64,000 bases of DNA from RYN-230 sp963770535. Lineage in GTDB: Bacteria; Actinomycetota; Actinomycetes; Streptosporangiales; Streptosporangiaceae. Positions 1-8,877 of the stretch are shown one piece after another. The first letter of the stretch is position 1, and every line of letters starts with the position of its first letter. Made by a program: the position numbers and the translations under genes. The stretch is taken from assembly GCA_963770535.1 (NCBI GenBank), contig CAVYPZ010000003.1:2480001-2544000 (forward strand). Direction: 5' to 3'. The notes below the pieces were generated by a model. It worked only from the letters and a program-made list of their open reading frames with translations. It was not told the DNA's origin and did not search any database.

Positions 1-144
1 AACAGCCACCGGCGGCTCACCCGTCACCCCGGCCTGGCCCGAAGAACGTCACTCCCTGTGTTCGATGCCGGGCCCGGGCCAGGATGCGGGCCCCGGGCCC
101 TTGGTCCCTGGTCCCCGCCGGGCCCCCGTGCCTACGCTGCGCCC

Positions 145-981
145 ATGGCGAAGACCGGGCACCAGGGCACCGGGGAGCACCAGCTGCACGACGGCCGGGC
201 CGTCTGGCTGCGCACCGCAGGCCCAGGCGACGTCCCCGCCATCGCGCGGCTGTTCACCGACCTGTCACCCGAAGCCTTCCGCAGCCGCTTCCACGCCGGC
301 CAGGCCGCCCCCGCCCTGGTCGGGCGGCTGGCCGGCGTCAGCGAGCCCGCGGGCACCGTCTGCGTGGTGGCGGCCGGCCTGGCGGACCAGCTGGCGGGCC
401 CGGCGGCCGAACCGGGATGGCTGGTCGCGGAGGCCCGGTACGTGCCGCTGGGAGAGGGCGCCGCCGAGCTGGCCCTCACCGTCCGGGACGACTACCAGGG
501 AGCGGGCCTGGGCCGGATCCTCCTGGGCGAGCTGGCGGCGCGGGCCCCGGCGTCCCGGATCGAGCGGCTGCGGGCCATCGTCAGCCTCAGTAACCCCGCG
601 ATGCTGCACCTCCTCGCACCCTACGGGTGGGTGCTCGCCGAGCCCACCGACGAGTACTCGACAGCCTGCCTGGAGATTTCCGCGACGGGCGGGATGCCGG
701 GCTGGCCCGCGGGCGTCACCGGACGGCGCGTCCTGGTGGAACAGCGGGGCTGGTTCGAGACCAGCCAGGTCGCCGGGCTCAGGGCGGCCGGTGACGACGT
801 GCGCCAGTGCCATGGCCCTGGGCGCGGGGCGGGACGGGCCTGCCCGCTGGTCACCTCGGGCCGCTGCAGGCTCGCCGAGGAGGCGGACGTCATCGTGCCG
901 CTCCTGCCGGCCGGCGACGAGGAGTGCGCGGCCGTCCTCGAGCAGCACCGGCGGCGCTGGCCGGGACGCCTGGCCCGGTAG
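145..981 (+). CDS. GNAT family N-acetyltransferase with Cys-containing C-terminal extension
   Basis: About 278 aa. Residues ~10-170 form a GNAT acyl-CoA-dependent acetyltransferase fold: an N-terminal strand with an arginine-rich segment (LSPEAFRSRF), then the acetyl-CoA loop region VRDDYQGAGLGRILL, and the C-terminal strand around NPAMLHLLAPYGW. The last ~85 residues form a separate domain with spaced cysteines (RQCHGP, ACPLV, GRCRLAEEADVIV) that could be a metal or redox site; this is inference. The substrate is unknown. I chose the ATG at 145 because the sequence upstream (from 58) is low-complexity Gly/Pro/Arg and unlike GNAT N-termini. Transcribed alone, same strand as the SDR that follows 126 bp later. 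Confidence 0.8.
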   Translation: MAKTGHQGTGEHQLHDGRAVWLRTAGPGDVPAIARLFTDLSPEAFRSRFHAGQAAPALVGRLAGVSEPAGTVCVVAAGLADQLAGPAAEPGWLVAEARYVPLGEGAAELALTVRDDYQGAGLGRILLGELAARAPASRIERLRAIVSLSNPAMLHLLAPYGWVLAEPTDEYSTACLEISATGGMPGWPAGVTGRRVLVEQRGWFETSQVAGLRAAGDDVRQCHGPGRGAGRACPLVTSGRCRLAEEADVIVPLLPAGDEECAAVLEQHRRRWPGRLAR

Positions 982-1107
982 CCGGGCTGGCTGGAGGCCA
1001 GGCGGGCCGGCTGGGTGAGCCGGCGGCCGGCTGGGTGACGCCCGGCCGGTGCCGGTCGTGGCACCCTGGACCGGGACCCGTTCACCAGGGCCCGGATGGG
1101 AGTCATC

Positions 1108-1893
1108 ATGGATCTTGGACTGCGCGGGCATCGCGCGCTGGTCACCGGCGGGAGCAGGGGCATCGGCTTCGCGGCCGCCGACGCCCTGGCCGCCGAGGGA
1201 GTAGCGGTCGGCCTCATGGCCCGGGACCCCGGGGGCCTGGCCGCCGCGGCCGGGCGCCTGGCGGGCCGGGGAACCCCCGTGGCCACCGCCGCGGCGGACG
1301 TCACGGACATCCGCGCGCTCAATCGCGGCGTCGAGCAGATCGCGGCCGCGCTGGGCGGTCTCGACCTCCTGGTCGCCAACGCGGGCGGGACGGTCGGCAG
1401 CGGGAACCTGGGAAGTGCCGGGCCGGGCGAATTCACCGCGACCTTCGCGCTCAACGCCGGGCACGCCGCGGAACTGATCCGGGCGGGCCTGCCCCATCTG
1501 CGCGAGGCAGGCGGGGGAGCTGTCGTGATCGTCTCCTCCATCACCGGCCTGCGCCCGGCACCGCGCACCGCCTACGCGGCGGCCAAGGCGGCCGAGATCC
1601 AGCTCGCCGCGACCGCCGCCCAGGAGCTGGCCCCCGACCGGATCCGGGTGAACGCGGTCAGCCCCGGCTCCATCATGTTCCCCGGCGGGTCCTGGGAGAC
1701 CTTCCAGAAGGAGAACCCCGGGGAGTTCGCGGTCTTCCTCGAGACCCAGTTCCCGTTCGGCCGGCTGGGCAGGCTGCCCGAGGTCGCGGACGTGATCACA
1801 TTCCTGCTCTCCCCGCGGGCCTCGTGGGTGACAGGCTCGAACGTCGTGGTGGACGGCGGCCAGCGTTACCCGAGCGCCCGCCGCTTCGACTGA
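1108..1893 (+). CDS. SDR family NAD(P)-dependent oxidoreductase
   Basis: A 261-aa classical short-chain dehydrogenase. Visible motifs: the TGGSRGIG dinucleotide loop near residue 11, NAGG after the fourth strand, a Ser in VSSITG, and the YAAAK catalytic Tyr/Lys pair, followed by PGSI. The end WVTGSNVVVDGGQ is typical for the family. Likely a 3-oxoacyl-ACP reductase-like or alcohol dehydrogenase; the substrate cannot be read from sequence. Start at 1108 rather than 1096: GGGAG at 1098-1102 sits five bases before this ATG and would be inside the longer reading. Convergent with the ribosomal protection gene, 43 bp between the stops. Confidence 0.88.
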   Translation: MDLGLRGHRALVTGGSRGIGFAAADALAAEGVAVGLMARDPGGLAAAAGRLAGRGTPVATAAADVTDIRALNRGVEQIAAALGGLDLLVANAGGTVGSGNLGSAGPGEFTATFALNAGHAAELIRAGLPHLREAGGGAVVIVSSITGLRPAPRTAYAAAKAAEIQLAATAAQELAPDRIRVNAVSPGSIMFPGGSWETFQKENPGEFAVFLETQFPFGRLGRLPEVADVITFLLSPRASWVTGSNVVVDGGQRYPSARRFD

Positions 1894-1936
1894 GCTCCCG
1901 TCCCCGGAGGCGACCCGCTGCGCTCGCGCCGGGCGC

Positions 1937-3913
1937 TCAGCCTGCCCGGCGCATGACGTGCAGCAGGTATTCCTGCCGGTGCAGCGGGTGGTGATCCGAC
2001 CGCGGCCGCACCGGGACCGGCTCGCGGGCCGGCCGGTACCAGCCGAAGGTGGCGCCGAGTACGCCCTCACCGCGGGTCAGGCCCGGCAGTTGCTGCGCCA
2101 GCTCGTGTACCCGGGCGGCGGGGATGTCGCCGGCCACGGTGAGCAGCGGGCCCCGGTTGGCCGGGGCGCCCGGGACCGCTCCCAGCCGGGCCAGGGCCGG
2201 CAGCAGCGACCCGGCCGTGTCCGCCGGTGCCTCCAGCTGGAATCGGTGCACCGGCTCGTACACCCGGGTGCCCGCCTGCCGCAGCGCGCTCATCAGGACG
2301 AGCGGGGTCAGGTTGCGGAAGTCCCCGGCCGAGCTCGACCACTTGCTCCAGCCGGACGGTGGCGGCGGGGTGAACCCGGAATGCGTGAGGGTGACGGTGC
2401 AGTCGGTGACCTGCCACCCGCGCAGGCCCTCCTGCAGCGCCTGGCGCACGGTCTCCTCGACGGCCCTCAGGAACGACACCGGCAGCGCCCCCCGCTCGAT
2501 CCCGAGCCGGAACCGCACGCCCGACCCGGGCGCCGCCGGCGCGACCCGCAGCCCGACCGTGGCCCGGAAGGGATTGGCCTCCTCGCTCATGAACTCCGCG
2601 GCCGCGCCCGCGCCGGACGGGCGCTCGACGCAGACCGTCGTCGTCTCGCGGAATGCGGCGCCGATGCCGAAGTCGGTGGCCAGCGTGGCCTGGATGACCT
2701 CTTTCTGCACCTCGCCGTAGAGCGAGACGAGGATCTCCTGGCGGGCATCGTCCTGGCGCACGTTGATCAGCGGGTCCTGCTCGGCGAGCTGGCCGAGGGC
2801 GGCGCGCAGCGCACCCCGGTCGCCCGGGGATTCGGGCACGACCACGGTTTCCAGCGTGGGCAGGGGGAAATGCCGCTGCGCCGCGGCCGTCCGGGCAGGG
2901 CCCAGGGCATCGCCGATGCGGATGGCGCCGAGGCCCCACAGCTTCCCGATCTGCCCGGCGCTGACGCAGGCCGAGGGAGCGGCCGGGCCGCGGTCGAATA
3001 CCGCGGCCGCCGTGACCCGTCCCGCGCGGTCATGGCCGAACCGCAGGCGGTCGCGGGTCCGGACCGTGCCGGAGAACATCCGGACGTAGGCGATCTTCTC
3101 CCCGGCTGGCCCGCGGCCGACCTTGAACACGGTGCCCGAGACGGGGCCGTCCGCCTGTCCCGTCGCAGCGGGCAGCAGTTCCCGCAGGCCGCAGGCCAGG
3201 GCGTGCACCCCGGCGCCGGTGATGGCCGAGCCGCAGAACACCGGGTGCACGAGGCCGGCCCGGGTGAGGGAGGCCAGCCCGGCCCGGGCCTGCCGGTGGG
3301 AGACCGCCGTGCCGTCATCCAGGTATGCGGCCAGGAACTCGTCGTCGTGGTCGGCGACCACATCGGCCAGCCGGGAGGTGAAGGCCGCATCGCCGGCACC
3401 GTAGGGAGCGAACGTGGCGTGCCGGGTGCCCTGGCCCTGCACCGAGCCCATCGGGACGGCTCCGGGGCTCAGCTTCCCGCGGATCTCCGCCAGGGTCTGC
3501 TCGACGCGGGCCCCGCCCCGGTCAACCTTGTTCACGAACATGAGCGTCGGCAGGGCCAGCCGGGTAAGGGCCCGCATGAGCACCCGGGTCTGCGCCTGCA
3601 CCCCCTCGACCGCGGAAACCACCAGCACGGCGCCGTCCAGGACGGCCAGCGTCCGTTCCACCTCCGCGATGAAGTCCGGATGGCCGGGAGTGTCGATCAG
3701 GTTGACGGTGAGGTCGCCCACGCCGAACGACACGACCGCCGACTTGATCGTGATGCCGCGCTGGCGTTCCAGCGCCAGGGTGTCGGTCTGGGTGCTGCCG
3801 TCATCGACGCGGCCGATCGCGGCGATGACCCCGGCGGCGAACAGCAGCCGCTCGGTCAGGCTGGTCTTACCGGCGTCGACATGCGCCAGGATCCCCAGGT
3901 TCAGCGTGCTCAT
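1937..3913 (-). CDS. TetM/Otr(A)-type tetracycline resistance ribosomal protection GTPase
   Basis: A 658-aa translational GTPase of the EF-G-like ribosomal protection group (usual length about 640-660). Known members bind the ribosome and release tetracycline by GTP hydrolysis. Seen: P-loop AHVDAGKTS at ~residues 10-18, the G2/G3 segment RGITIKSA and DTPGHPDF, NKVD for guanine specificity, and the C-terminal YEPVHRFQLEAP and NPL/HPLHRQEYLLHV-like end characteristic of Tet(M)/Otr(A) rather than EF-G. Actinomycetes carry such genes as intrinsic homologues, so actual tetracycline resistance is inferred, not shown. ATG at 3913 begins directly with MSTLNLGILAH, the normal N-terminus. A run of 15-bp direct repeats lies upstream. 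Confidence 0.9.
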   Translation of the reverse strand: MSTLNLGILAHVDAGKTSLTERLLFAAGVIAAIGRVDDGSTQTDTLALERQRGITIKSAVVSFGVGDLTVNLIDTPGHPDFIAEVERTLAVLDGAVLVVSAVEGVQAQTRVLMRALTRLALPTLMFVNKVDRGGARVEQTLAEIRGKLSPGAVPMGSVQGQGTRHATFAPYGAGDAAFTSRLADVVADHDDEFLAAYLDDGTAVSHRQARAGLASLTRAGLVHPVFCGSAITGAGVHALACGLRELLPAATGQADGPVSGTVFKVGRGPAGEKIAYVRMFSGTVRTRDRLRFGHDRAGRVTAAAVFDRGPAAPSACVSAGQIGKLWGLGAIRIGDALGPARTAAAQRHFPLPTLETVVVPESPGDRGALRAALGQLAEQDPLINVRQDDARQEILVSLYGEVQKEVIQATLATDFGIGAAFRETTTVCVERPSGAGAAAEFMSEEANPFRATVGLRVAPAAPGSGVRFRLGIERGALPVSFLRAVEETVRQALQEGLRGWQVTDCTVTLTHSGFTPPPPSGWSKWSSSAGDFRNLTPLVLMSALRQAGTRVYEPVHRFQLEAPADTAGSLLPALARLGAVPGAPANRGPLLTVAGDIPAARVHELAQQLPGLTRGEGVLGATFGWYRPAREPVPVRPRSDHHPLHRQEYLLHVMRRAG

Positions 3914-3990
3914 GAAGCGTCATGTCCTTCGTGCGGGCGGCCGTTCCCTTCTGGCTGGACATGAACGCAGTGCGCACAGTGCTCTCCTGG

Positions 3991-4033
3991 TCTCCCGGCG
4001 GCTGGTCTCCCGGCGGCTGGTCTCCCGGCGGCT
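3991..4033. repeat. 15-bp tandem repeat, about three copies
   Basis: TCTCCCGGCGGCTGG repeats at 3991-4005, 4006-4020 and partly 4021-4033, in the gap upstream of the ribosomal protection gene. A second short tandem repeat, TTTACCCCCGGCGGG, follows at 4088-4102 and 4103-4117 and overlaps the end of the tetR gene. No function is evident; they could be replication-slippage products. Confidence 0.8.
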
Positions 4034-4103
4034 TCGCGCGGGCTTTGGCGGTGAGTTCATCAGACCCGGGTGCCGGAGGGCAACTGCTTTACCCCCGGCG
4101 GGT

Positions 4104-4790
4104 TTACCCCCGGCGGGCGGGGGAGCGGGCCAGCAGTCCTGCGGTCAGGACCTCGATCACTTCACGCAGGGTCGCGGTGAAGTCGGTCCGGAAGACAGCC
4201 AGGGCGGGATCGGCCTCGTAGGCCGCGAGCACGGCCGCTGAGGGCTGCGCGTGCACCCACAACGCGCCCGCGACCAGGACCGTGCCGGCGGCGAGGCGCT
4301 CGGCGTCGTGCCCGGCGAGCTCCCGCAGGTGGCGGTGGATGAGCCGGCCAAGCCGGGTCACGTTGGCCAGGGCCGCCCGCTTGTACTGCGCGGCAATCTC
4401 CGGTGAGACGTTGCGCTCGAGCACCGCGGCCTGGGCGCTGAGCAGGTCGCACAGCACGGGCCGGGCCGCCAGCGAGCTGGCCAGCACCGCGGCCAGCTGG
4501 TCTGCGCGCCCGGCCGCGGGCGCGCCGGTGTCGATCGCGCCGGGCAGGTCCGCCTCCACCTGGGCCAGCCATTCCCGCCACGCCGAGTCCAGCAGTTCCA
4601 GCAGGACGGCCTCGCGGGACTCGAAGTAGCGCAGCACGTTCGACTTGGCCAGCCCGACCCGCCGGCTGAGCTCGTTGAGCGTCACCTGGGCTACCGGCAT
4701 CTCGGCCAGCATCGCCGCGGCGGCATCGAGGATCGCCCGGCGGCGCAGCTCCCGCTGCTCCTCGCTGCGCGCACGCTGGAACGTGGTCAT
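4104..4790 (-). CDS. TetR/AcrR family transcriptional regulator
   Basis: 228 aa. The N-terminal TetR helix-turn-helix lies at residues ~15-60 (RRRAILDAAAAMLAE, then VTLNELSRRVGLAKSNVLRYFESREAVLLELL). The C-terminal ligand and dimer domain is of the type seen in actinobacterial regulators of oxidoreductases. It is divergent from the SDR gene at 4900 with 109 bp between starts, and that gap holds three related palindromes. So it most likely represses itself and the SDR. Its stop codon falls inside a TTTACCCCCGGCGGG tandem repeat. Confidence 0.92.
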   Translation of the reverse strand: MTTFQRARSEEQRELRRRAILDAAAAMLAEMPVAQVTLNELSRRVGLAKSNVLRYFESREAVLLELLDSAWREWLAQVEADLPGAIDTGAPAAGRADQLAAVLASSLAARPVLCDLLSAQAAVLERNVSPEIAAQYKRAALANVTRLGRLIHRHLRELAGHDAERLAAGTVLVAGALWVHAQPSAAVLAAYEADPALAVFRTDFTATLREVIEVLTAGLLARSPARRG

Positions 4791-4802
4791 GAGCGCATTT
4801 TA

Positions 4803-4871
4803 CAGACCAGCGGTCCCTTGCGCTACAGACCGCCGGTCTGCTAAATTCCTGAATAACAGACCGACGGTCTT
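4803..4871. promoter_or_regulatory. Three TetR-type operator palindromes and promoter of the SDR
   Basis: The perfect palindrome CAGACCGCCGGTCTG at 4826-4840 has near copies at 4857-4871 (CAGACCGACGGTCTT) and 4803-4817 (CAGACCAGCGGTCCC). The central copy sits between a possible -35 (TTGCGC, 4818-4823) and -10 (TAAATT, 4842-4847) with an 18-bp spacer for the rightward SDR gene. The leftmost copy is 12 bp from the tetR start. The placement fits steric repression of both genes by the adjacent TetR; the assignment is inference from position. Confidence 0.72.
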
Positions 4872-4899
4872 TCAGAGACTCGGGGAAGGACACATCACC

Positions 4900-5826
4900 A
4901 TGTACACGGTCCCGGATCAGGCCGGCCAGCGCGTCGTCGTCACCGGCGCCAACAGCGGCACCGGCAAGGAGGCAGCGCGGCGTCTCGCCGGGGCGGGCGC
5001 CCACGTCATCATGGCCGTCCGCACCGTGGCCAAGGGCGAGCAGGCCCGGTCGGAGATCCTGGCCCGCGATCCTGGCGCGCAGCTCGAGGTGCGCCGCATC
5101 GACCTGGCCGACCTGGCGTCCGTCCGGGAGTTCAGTGACGGCCTCCTCGCCGAGGGCACGCCGGTCGATGTGCTCATCAACAACGCCGGCGTGATGGCCC
5201 CGCCGGAGCGGATGACCACCGCCGACGGCTTCGAGCTGCAGTTCGGCAGCAACTTCCTGGGCCCGTTCGCCCTCACCGTCCGGCTGCTGCCGCTGGTGCT
5301 CTCCGCCACCGCGCCCCGGGTGGTCACGATGAGCAGCGGCGTCGCGAACTTCGGCCGGATCCACGAGGGCGACCTGCAGTGGGAGCGCCGGTACAGCGCG
5401 AACTTCGCCTACGCCCAGTCCAAGCTGGCCGACCTGATGATGACGCTGCATCTCGCGGCGGTCGCGGCCGAGCGTGGCTGGAACCTGATGAGCGTGGCGG
5501 CCCATCCCGGGTTCACCCGCACGAACCTGCAGACCGCAGGGGCCGCCCTGGGCCGGGACAAGCCGAAGCGCACGGTCTTCAACAGCCTGCATTTTCTCCC
5601 GTCGCAGGAGGTCGGGCCCGGCACGGAGCCGCTGCTGTACGCCGCGACCAGCCCGTCCGCGGTGCCCGGCGGGTACTACGGTCCCCGCGGCAGCTTCGGG
5701 CTCGTCGGCCCCACCACTGCGGTCCGGCCTCCACGCCGGGCTCGTGACACCGCGGCCGCGGCCCGGCTGTGGGCCACTGCCGAGCAGCTGACGGGGGAGC
5801 ACCTGCCGGCAGGCGCCCGTACCTGA
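4900..5826 (+). CDS. SDR family oxidoreductase (retinol dehydrogenase-like)
   Basis: 308 aa, a member of the larger SDR group typified by retinol dehydrogenase-like proteins. TGANSGTGKEAA near residue 15 is the cofactor loop (canonical SGIGK has Thr for Ile here), NNAGVM follows, then MSSGV and the YAQSK Tyr/Lys pair; AAHPGFTRTNL is typical for this subgroup. Start at 4900 with GGGGAAGGA just upstream; the longer reading from 4645 runs through the operator region and the antisense tetR start. Probably controlled by the divergent TetR. Confidence 0.9.
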   Translation: MYTVPDQAGQRVVVTGANSGTGKEAARRLAGAGAHVIMAVRTVAKGEQARSEILARDPGAQLEVRRIDLADLASVREFSDGLLAEGTPVDVLINNAGVMAPPERMTTADGFELQFGSNFLGPFALTVRLLPLVLSATAPRVVTMSSGVANFGRIHEGDLQWERRYSANFAYAQSKLADLMMTLHLAAVAAERGWNLMSVAAHPGFTRTNLQTAGAALGRDKPKRTVFNSLHFLPSQEVGPGTEPLLYAATSPSAVPGGYYGPRGSFGLVGPTTAVRPPRRARDTAAAARLWATAEQLTGEHLPAGART

Positions 5827-5915
5827 CGGGGCGGCCAGCGCCCCGGCCTGGAGCGGCGGCACGGGCTGTGCGGCGGTGCTTGTAAGTGGCCGGGCCGGCG
5901 GGTAGGCACGCACGT

Positions 5916-6911
5916 ATGAGTACCGACGGCCAGGCGCCCGGATCCGGAGCGGCCCCGGCGCCGGGAGCCGCACCGGCGCAGGGAGCGGCATCCGCGCCCA
6001 CGCCAGTGCCGGGGCCCACGGCCGCACCGGGTACCGAGCGGCCGCGGCGCTACCGCCCCAGGCTCCGCTACGAGCTCATCGGCTGTGGCCTGCACGGCCA
6101 CGCGCTGCTCGGCACGGACGCAGCCGAGCTCCGCCCCCGTGACCACATCTTCGCCCGGGAGTGGGGCGGGCTGAGATGGTACCGCTGCCTGCGCTGCGAC
6201 TCATGGGTCGTGCTCCGCCCGCCCGATCAGCCGGCCCGGAAGTACCCGCCGGACCGCAGCGAGGTCAGTCTGCCGCTGCGCGGCCGGCCGCTGCGGGACC
6301 GTTACGTGCTGCGGCTGATCGCGGTCGACCGGATGCTTCACTTCCTGATCCTGTCCGCCCTCGCCGCCGCGGTGTTCCTGTTCGCCGGCAACAAGGCTGC
6401 GCTGAACGCGGACTTCACCCGCATCCTTCATGACCTGCAAGGGGGCGTCGGCGGGCCGATGGCCAGCAGCCGCCAGGGAGTCGTGCATGACCTGCAGAGG
6501 CTGTTCGCGGTCAGCATCAGGAACCTGTACCTGGTCGGGGCCGCCATCGCCGCCTACGCGGCCCTGGAGGGAACCGAGGCGGTCGGGCTGTGGCTGGGCC
6601 GCCGCTGGGCCGAGTACCTCACGTTCGTGGCGACAGTGGTGTTCGTGCCCTACGAGATCTATGAGCTGACCAAGAGCGTGACCGCGCTGAAGCTGCTCAC
6701 CCTCGTGATCAACCTGGTCATCGTGGTCTACCTGCTGGTCTCCAAGCGGCTGTTCGGGCTGCGCGGGGGCGGCCGCGCGGAGCGGGCTGAGCATGACGCG
6801 GACGTCGGCTGGCCGGCCATCGAGCGCGCCACCCCCGAGCCGTTCACGGCTCCCGCTCACGGTCCCGCGGCACCAGGCGGGACCACCGGGGCGTCCTCCA
6901 CGTCGATGTAG
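5916..6911 (+). CDS. DUF2127 family membrane protein with N-terminal Cys/His domain
   Basis: 331 aa. Residues 1-45 are a Pro/Ala-rich disordered tail. Residues ~50-135 form a soluble domain with Cys and His pairs (IGCGLHGH, RCLRCDSW) that resembles a zinc ribbon. After this come four hydrophobic segments (LHFLILSALAAAVFLF, IRNLYLVGAAIAAYAAL, TFVATVVFVPYEIYEL, LVINLVIVVYLLVSK) of the DUF2127 type. Function unknown. Start at ATG 5916 because the ten residues before it are unlikely coding. The 3' end overlaps the convergent small gene at 6857 by 55 bp. Confidence 0.82.
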   Translation: MSTDGQAPGSGAAPAPGAAPAQGAASAPTPVPGPTAAPGTERPRRYRPRLRYELIGCGLHGHALLGTDAAELRPRDHIFAREWGGLRWYRCLRCDSWVVLRPPDQPARKYPPDRSEVSLPLRGRPLRDRYVLRLIAVDRMLHFLILSALAAAVFLFAGNKAALNADFTRILHDLQGGVGGPMASSRQGVVHDLQRLFAVSIRNLYLVGAAIAAYAALEGTEAVGLWLGRRWAEYLTFVATVVFVPYEIYELTKSVTALKLLTLVINLVIVVYLLVSKRLFGLRGGGRAERAEHDADVGWPAIERATPEPFTAPAHGPAAPGGTTGASSTSM

Positions 6912-7171
6912 AGTTCCCGGCCGCCGGGCAGCCGCACACCCAGTGAGTACGAGGTGATCCCCGCCAGGATCTCGGTCTGGCCGAGGATCTCGATGTCGAC
7001 GACGTCGGGGTGGCCGATGAGCAGACGGCACAGCACGCTGCCCGCATGATCAGGCGCCGGATGCCCGGATGCTGCACGCGTGCGCCCGGCGCGCCCGGGC
7101 CCGGCACGCCCCGGCCCGGTCGGGCCGGCCCGGGGAGTCCGGGGATTGCAGGCGTCATCAGGAGATGTCAT
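6857..7171 (-). CDS. Hypothetical protein, 104 aa
   Basis: I do not recognise the family. The last ~60 residues (VLCRLLIGHPDVVDIEILGQ, then GITSYSLGVRLPGG and ELYIDVEDAPVVP) have the alternating strand pattern of a small folded domain and normal codon-position bias, while the N-terminal ~40 residues are Pro/Arg/Gly-rich and may be unstructured or non-coding. The ATG at 7171 is the best available start. It overlaps the end of the convergent DUF2127 gene by 55 bp, which is unusual but possible. Confidence 0.5.
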   Translation of the reverse strand: MTSPDDACNPRTPRAGPTGPGRAGPGRAGRTRAASGHPAPDHAGSVLCRLLIGHPDVVDIEILGQTEILAGITSYSLGVRLPGGRELYIDVEDAPVVPPGAAGP

Positions 7172-7462
7172 GCCACCACCGCGGGCGGGTTGCCGCCGTG
7201 AGCCTGCGCCATCGGGCGGCGCCGAATCGGACAAGCTCCACCGGCGAGGATGAAACTGCGTAGGCGAACACAATTCCTAAGGTAACTCGGCGTGAACGCG
7301 GGAACCCGGAATGACGCTCTGGAATCGCTCACGGCGTGTCATATGCCGGGGGGAAAATGCCCGATATCCGTCCGCCCCGGTGACGCCCTGTCGCCCTTCC
7401 GCGCCCGCGCGCCGCGCCCGCAGCCCCGCGCCCGCGCCTGGCGTCCCGGCCTGCCCGGCCGG

Positions 7463-8113
7463 TCAGGTCCCCGGCCGGGCGACCCGGCTGAGAACGCCGC
7501 CCGCCAGCCCGGCCACCAGCGGGACCACGGCCCCGAGGTCACGGTCCGGGCCCGCCATGGCGTCGAAGCTCTCGAAACTGGTGAGAGCCAGCAGGGCCCG
7601 GACCGCGTCCCCGGGCTGCAGCCCGGGGACGGCGTCCATGGCCGGCCGGGGGCGGGGCGGGCTTGCTGCGACGCGGCCGACCAGGATCTCCAGTCCCTGG
7701 CGGCGCCGCTCGTCGCGGGCGCTGATGACCGCATGCACCTCAGGATCGAGCGCGGCCAGCGCGCGGAGCCGGCGCATCACCACCCGGTCCGCCGCCCAGA
7801 ACCTGGCGAAGACCTCGATCAGGCCCTGGACGGCCGCGAACGGGTCGGAGCCGGCGAAGGCGCGGGGGAGATCACCCATCTGGCCCGCTTCGGCCAGGTC
7901 GTCGCACAGCGCCTCGAGCAGCCCGGTCTTCGAGCGGAACTGGTAGTACACGGTGGCGCGGGCCACGTCGGACCGCCTGGCCACTGCGTCCACGGTGAAG
8001 GCCGTGTAGCCACCAGGCCCGGCCAGGAGCGCCCGGGCGGCGTCCAGCACCCGGCGGCGGCTCTCGTCGATGACTGCCTGACGTTTGCCCAGCTGATAGG
8101 GCCGGGGGCTCAT
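7463..8113 (-). CDS. TetR/AcrR family transcriptional regulator
   Basis: 216 aa. The helix-turn-helix occupies residues ~18-62 (RRRVLDAARALLAG, FTVDAVARRSDVARATVYYQF, KTGLLEALCDDL), followed by an all-helical C-terminal domain. Divergent from the gamma-carbonic anhydrase gene, with 121 bp between starts, so control of that gene or autoregulation is plausible. I see no clear palindromic operator in the gap. The 291 bp downstream of its stop (7172-7462) hold no gene I can support. Confidence 0.9.
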   Translation of the reverse strand: MSPRPYQLGKRQAVIDESRRRVLDAARALLAGPGGYTAFTVDAVARRSDVARATVYYQFRSKTGLLEALCDDLAEAGQMGDLPRAFAGSDPFAAVQGLIEVFARFWAADRVVMRRLRALAALDPEVHAVISARDERRRQGLEILVGRVAASPPRPRPAMDAVPGLQPGDAVRALLALTSFESFDAMAGPDRDLGAVVPLVAGLAGGVLSRVARPGT

Positions 8114-8234
8114 CGGTCGGCTGCCCTCCCGCCATGCGCCGCGTTCTGCACCGGGAAGCCGGACACTTCATTCGGGCAGGCTGACTGGCTGAATCTTACG
8201 CCAGGCGGGCGTGGCTGGCAGGGGAGGGAGGGGA

Positions 8235-8807
8235 ATGGGCCCCATCGGGACAGTGCATCATGGGCGGGTGCCATGGTTTTCTTTTGAGGGCCGCGCGCCC
8301 ACCGTCAGCCCAGAGGCCTGGATTGCCCCCACCGCCACGCTGGTGGGCGACGTGCACGTCGAGGCGGAGGCCTCCATCTGGTATGGCGCCGTGCTCCGGG
8401 CCGACTTCGGGCCGATCGTGGTACGGCGTGGCGCCAACGTCCAGGACGGCTCCGTGCTGCACGGCGGCCGCGACCCCGTGACCGAGGTCGGTGAGGGCGC
8501 CACCATCGGGCATGTCTGCGTGGTCCACGGCGCCGTCGTGCACGCCGAGGCGCTGATCGGCAACGGTGCCACCGTGCTCGACGGTGCCGTCGTGGGAGCC
8601 CGCGCGCTGGTGGCGGCCGGCGCCACCGTGCCCCCTGGCATGGAGATCCCCGGCGGCATGCTCGCCGCCGGCGTGCCGGCCCGGGTGGTAGGGCCGGTCA
8701 CCGGGGGAGCCGGCCGGTGGGTCGCGCGCAACCCCGGGATCTACCGGCAGCTCGCACGCCGGCATGCGGCCGGGGTGCTCCCCGTCCCCGGGCCAGGCCC
8801 CGGCTAG
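8235..8807 (+). CDS. Gamma-carbonic anhydrase family protein
   Basis: 190 aa of left-handed beta-helix hexapeptide repeats ([LIV]-G-x4), as in gamma-carbonic anhydrases and YrdA/PaaY proteins. The three zinc-ligand histidines are in place: H76 (VLHGG), H93 and H98 (IGHVCVVHGAVV). Many homologues lack measurable carbonic anhydrase activity, so the enzymatic role is uncertain. I chose ATG 8235 because GGAGGGAG at 8223-8230 gives good spacing; a GTG at 8268 would start closer to the usual family N-terminus but lacks a ribosome site. Confidence 0.87.
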   Translation: MGPIGTVHHGRVPWFSFEGRAPTVSPEAWIAPTATLVGDVHVEAEASIWYGAVLRADFGPIVVRRGANVQDGSVLHGGRDPVTEVGEGATIGHVCVVHGAVVHAEALIGNGATVLDGAVVGARALVAAGATVPPGMEIPGGMLAAGVPARVVGPVTGGAGRWVARNPGIYRQLARRHAAGVLPVPGPGPG

Positions 8808-8877
8808 GCATCCCGCCGGGGCCTGTTGCTCAACCGCGGGGGGAGGCGGCCGGGCACAGGGCGGCAAATCCGGGCGC

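Noticed and set aside
1958..3964. A 668-residue open frame antisense to the ribosomal protection gene.
   Set aside because: It has no recognisable domain and an amino-acid composition typical of GC-rich antisense frames; the opposite strand carries a complete, conserved GTPase.
5579..6146. Antisense frames in the 5.6-6.1 kb region.
   Set aside because: They overlap clear SDR and DUF2127 genes and consist of low-complexity Arg/Gly/Ala sequence.
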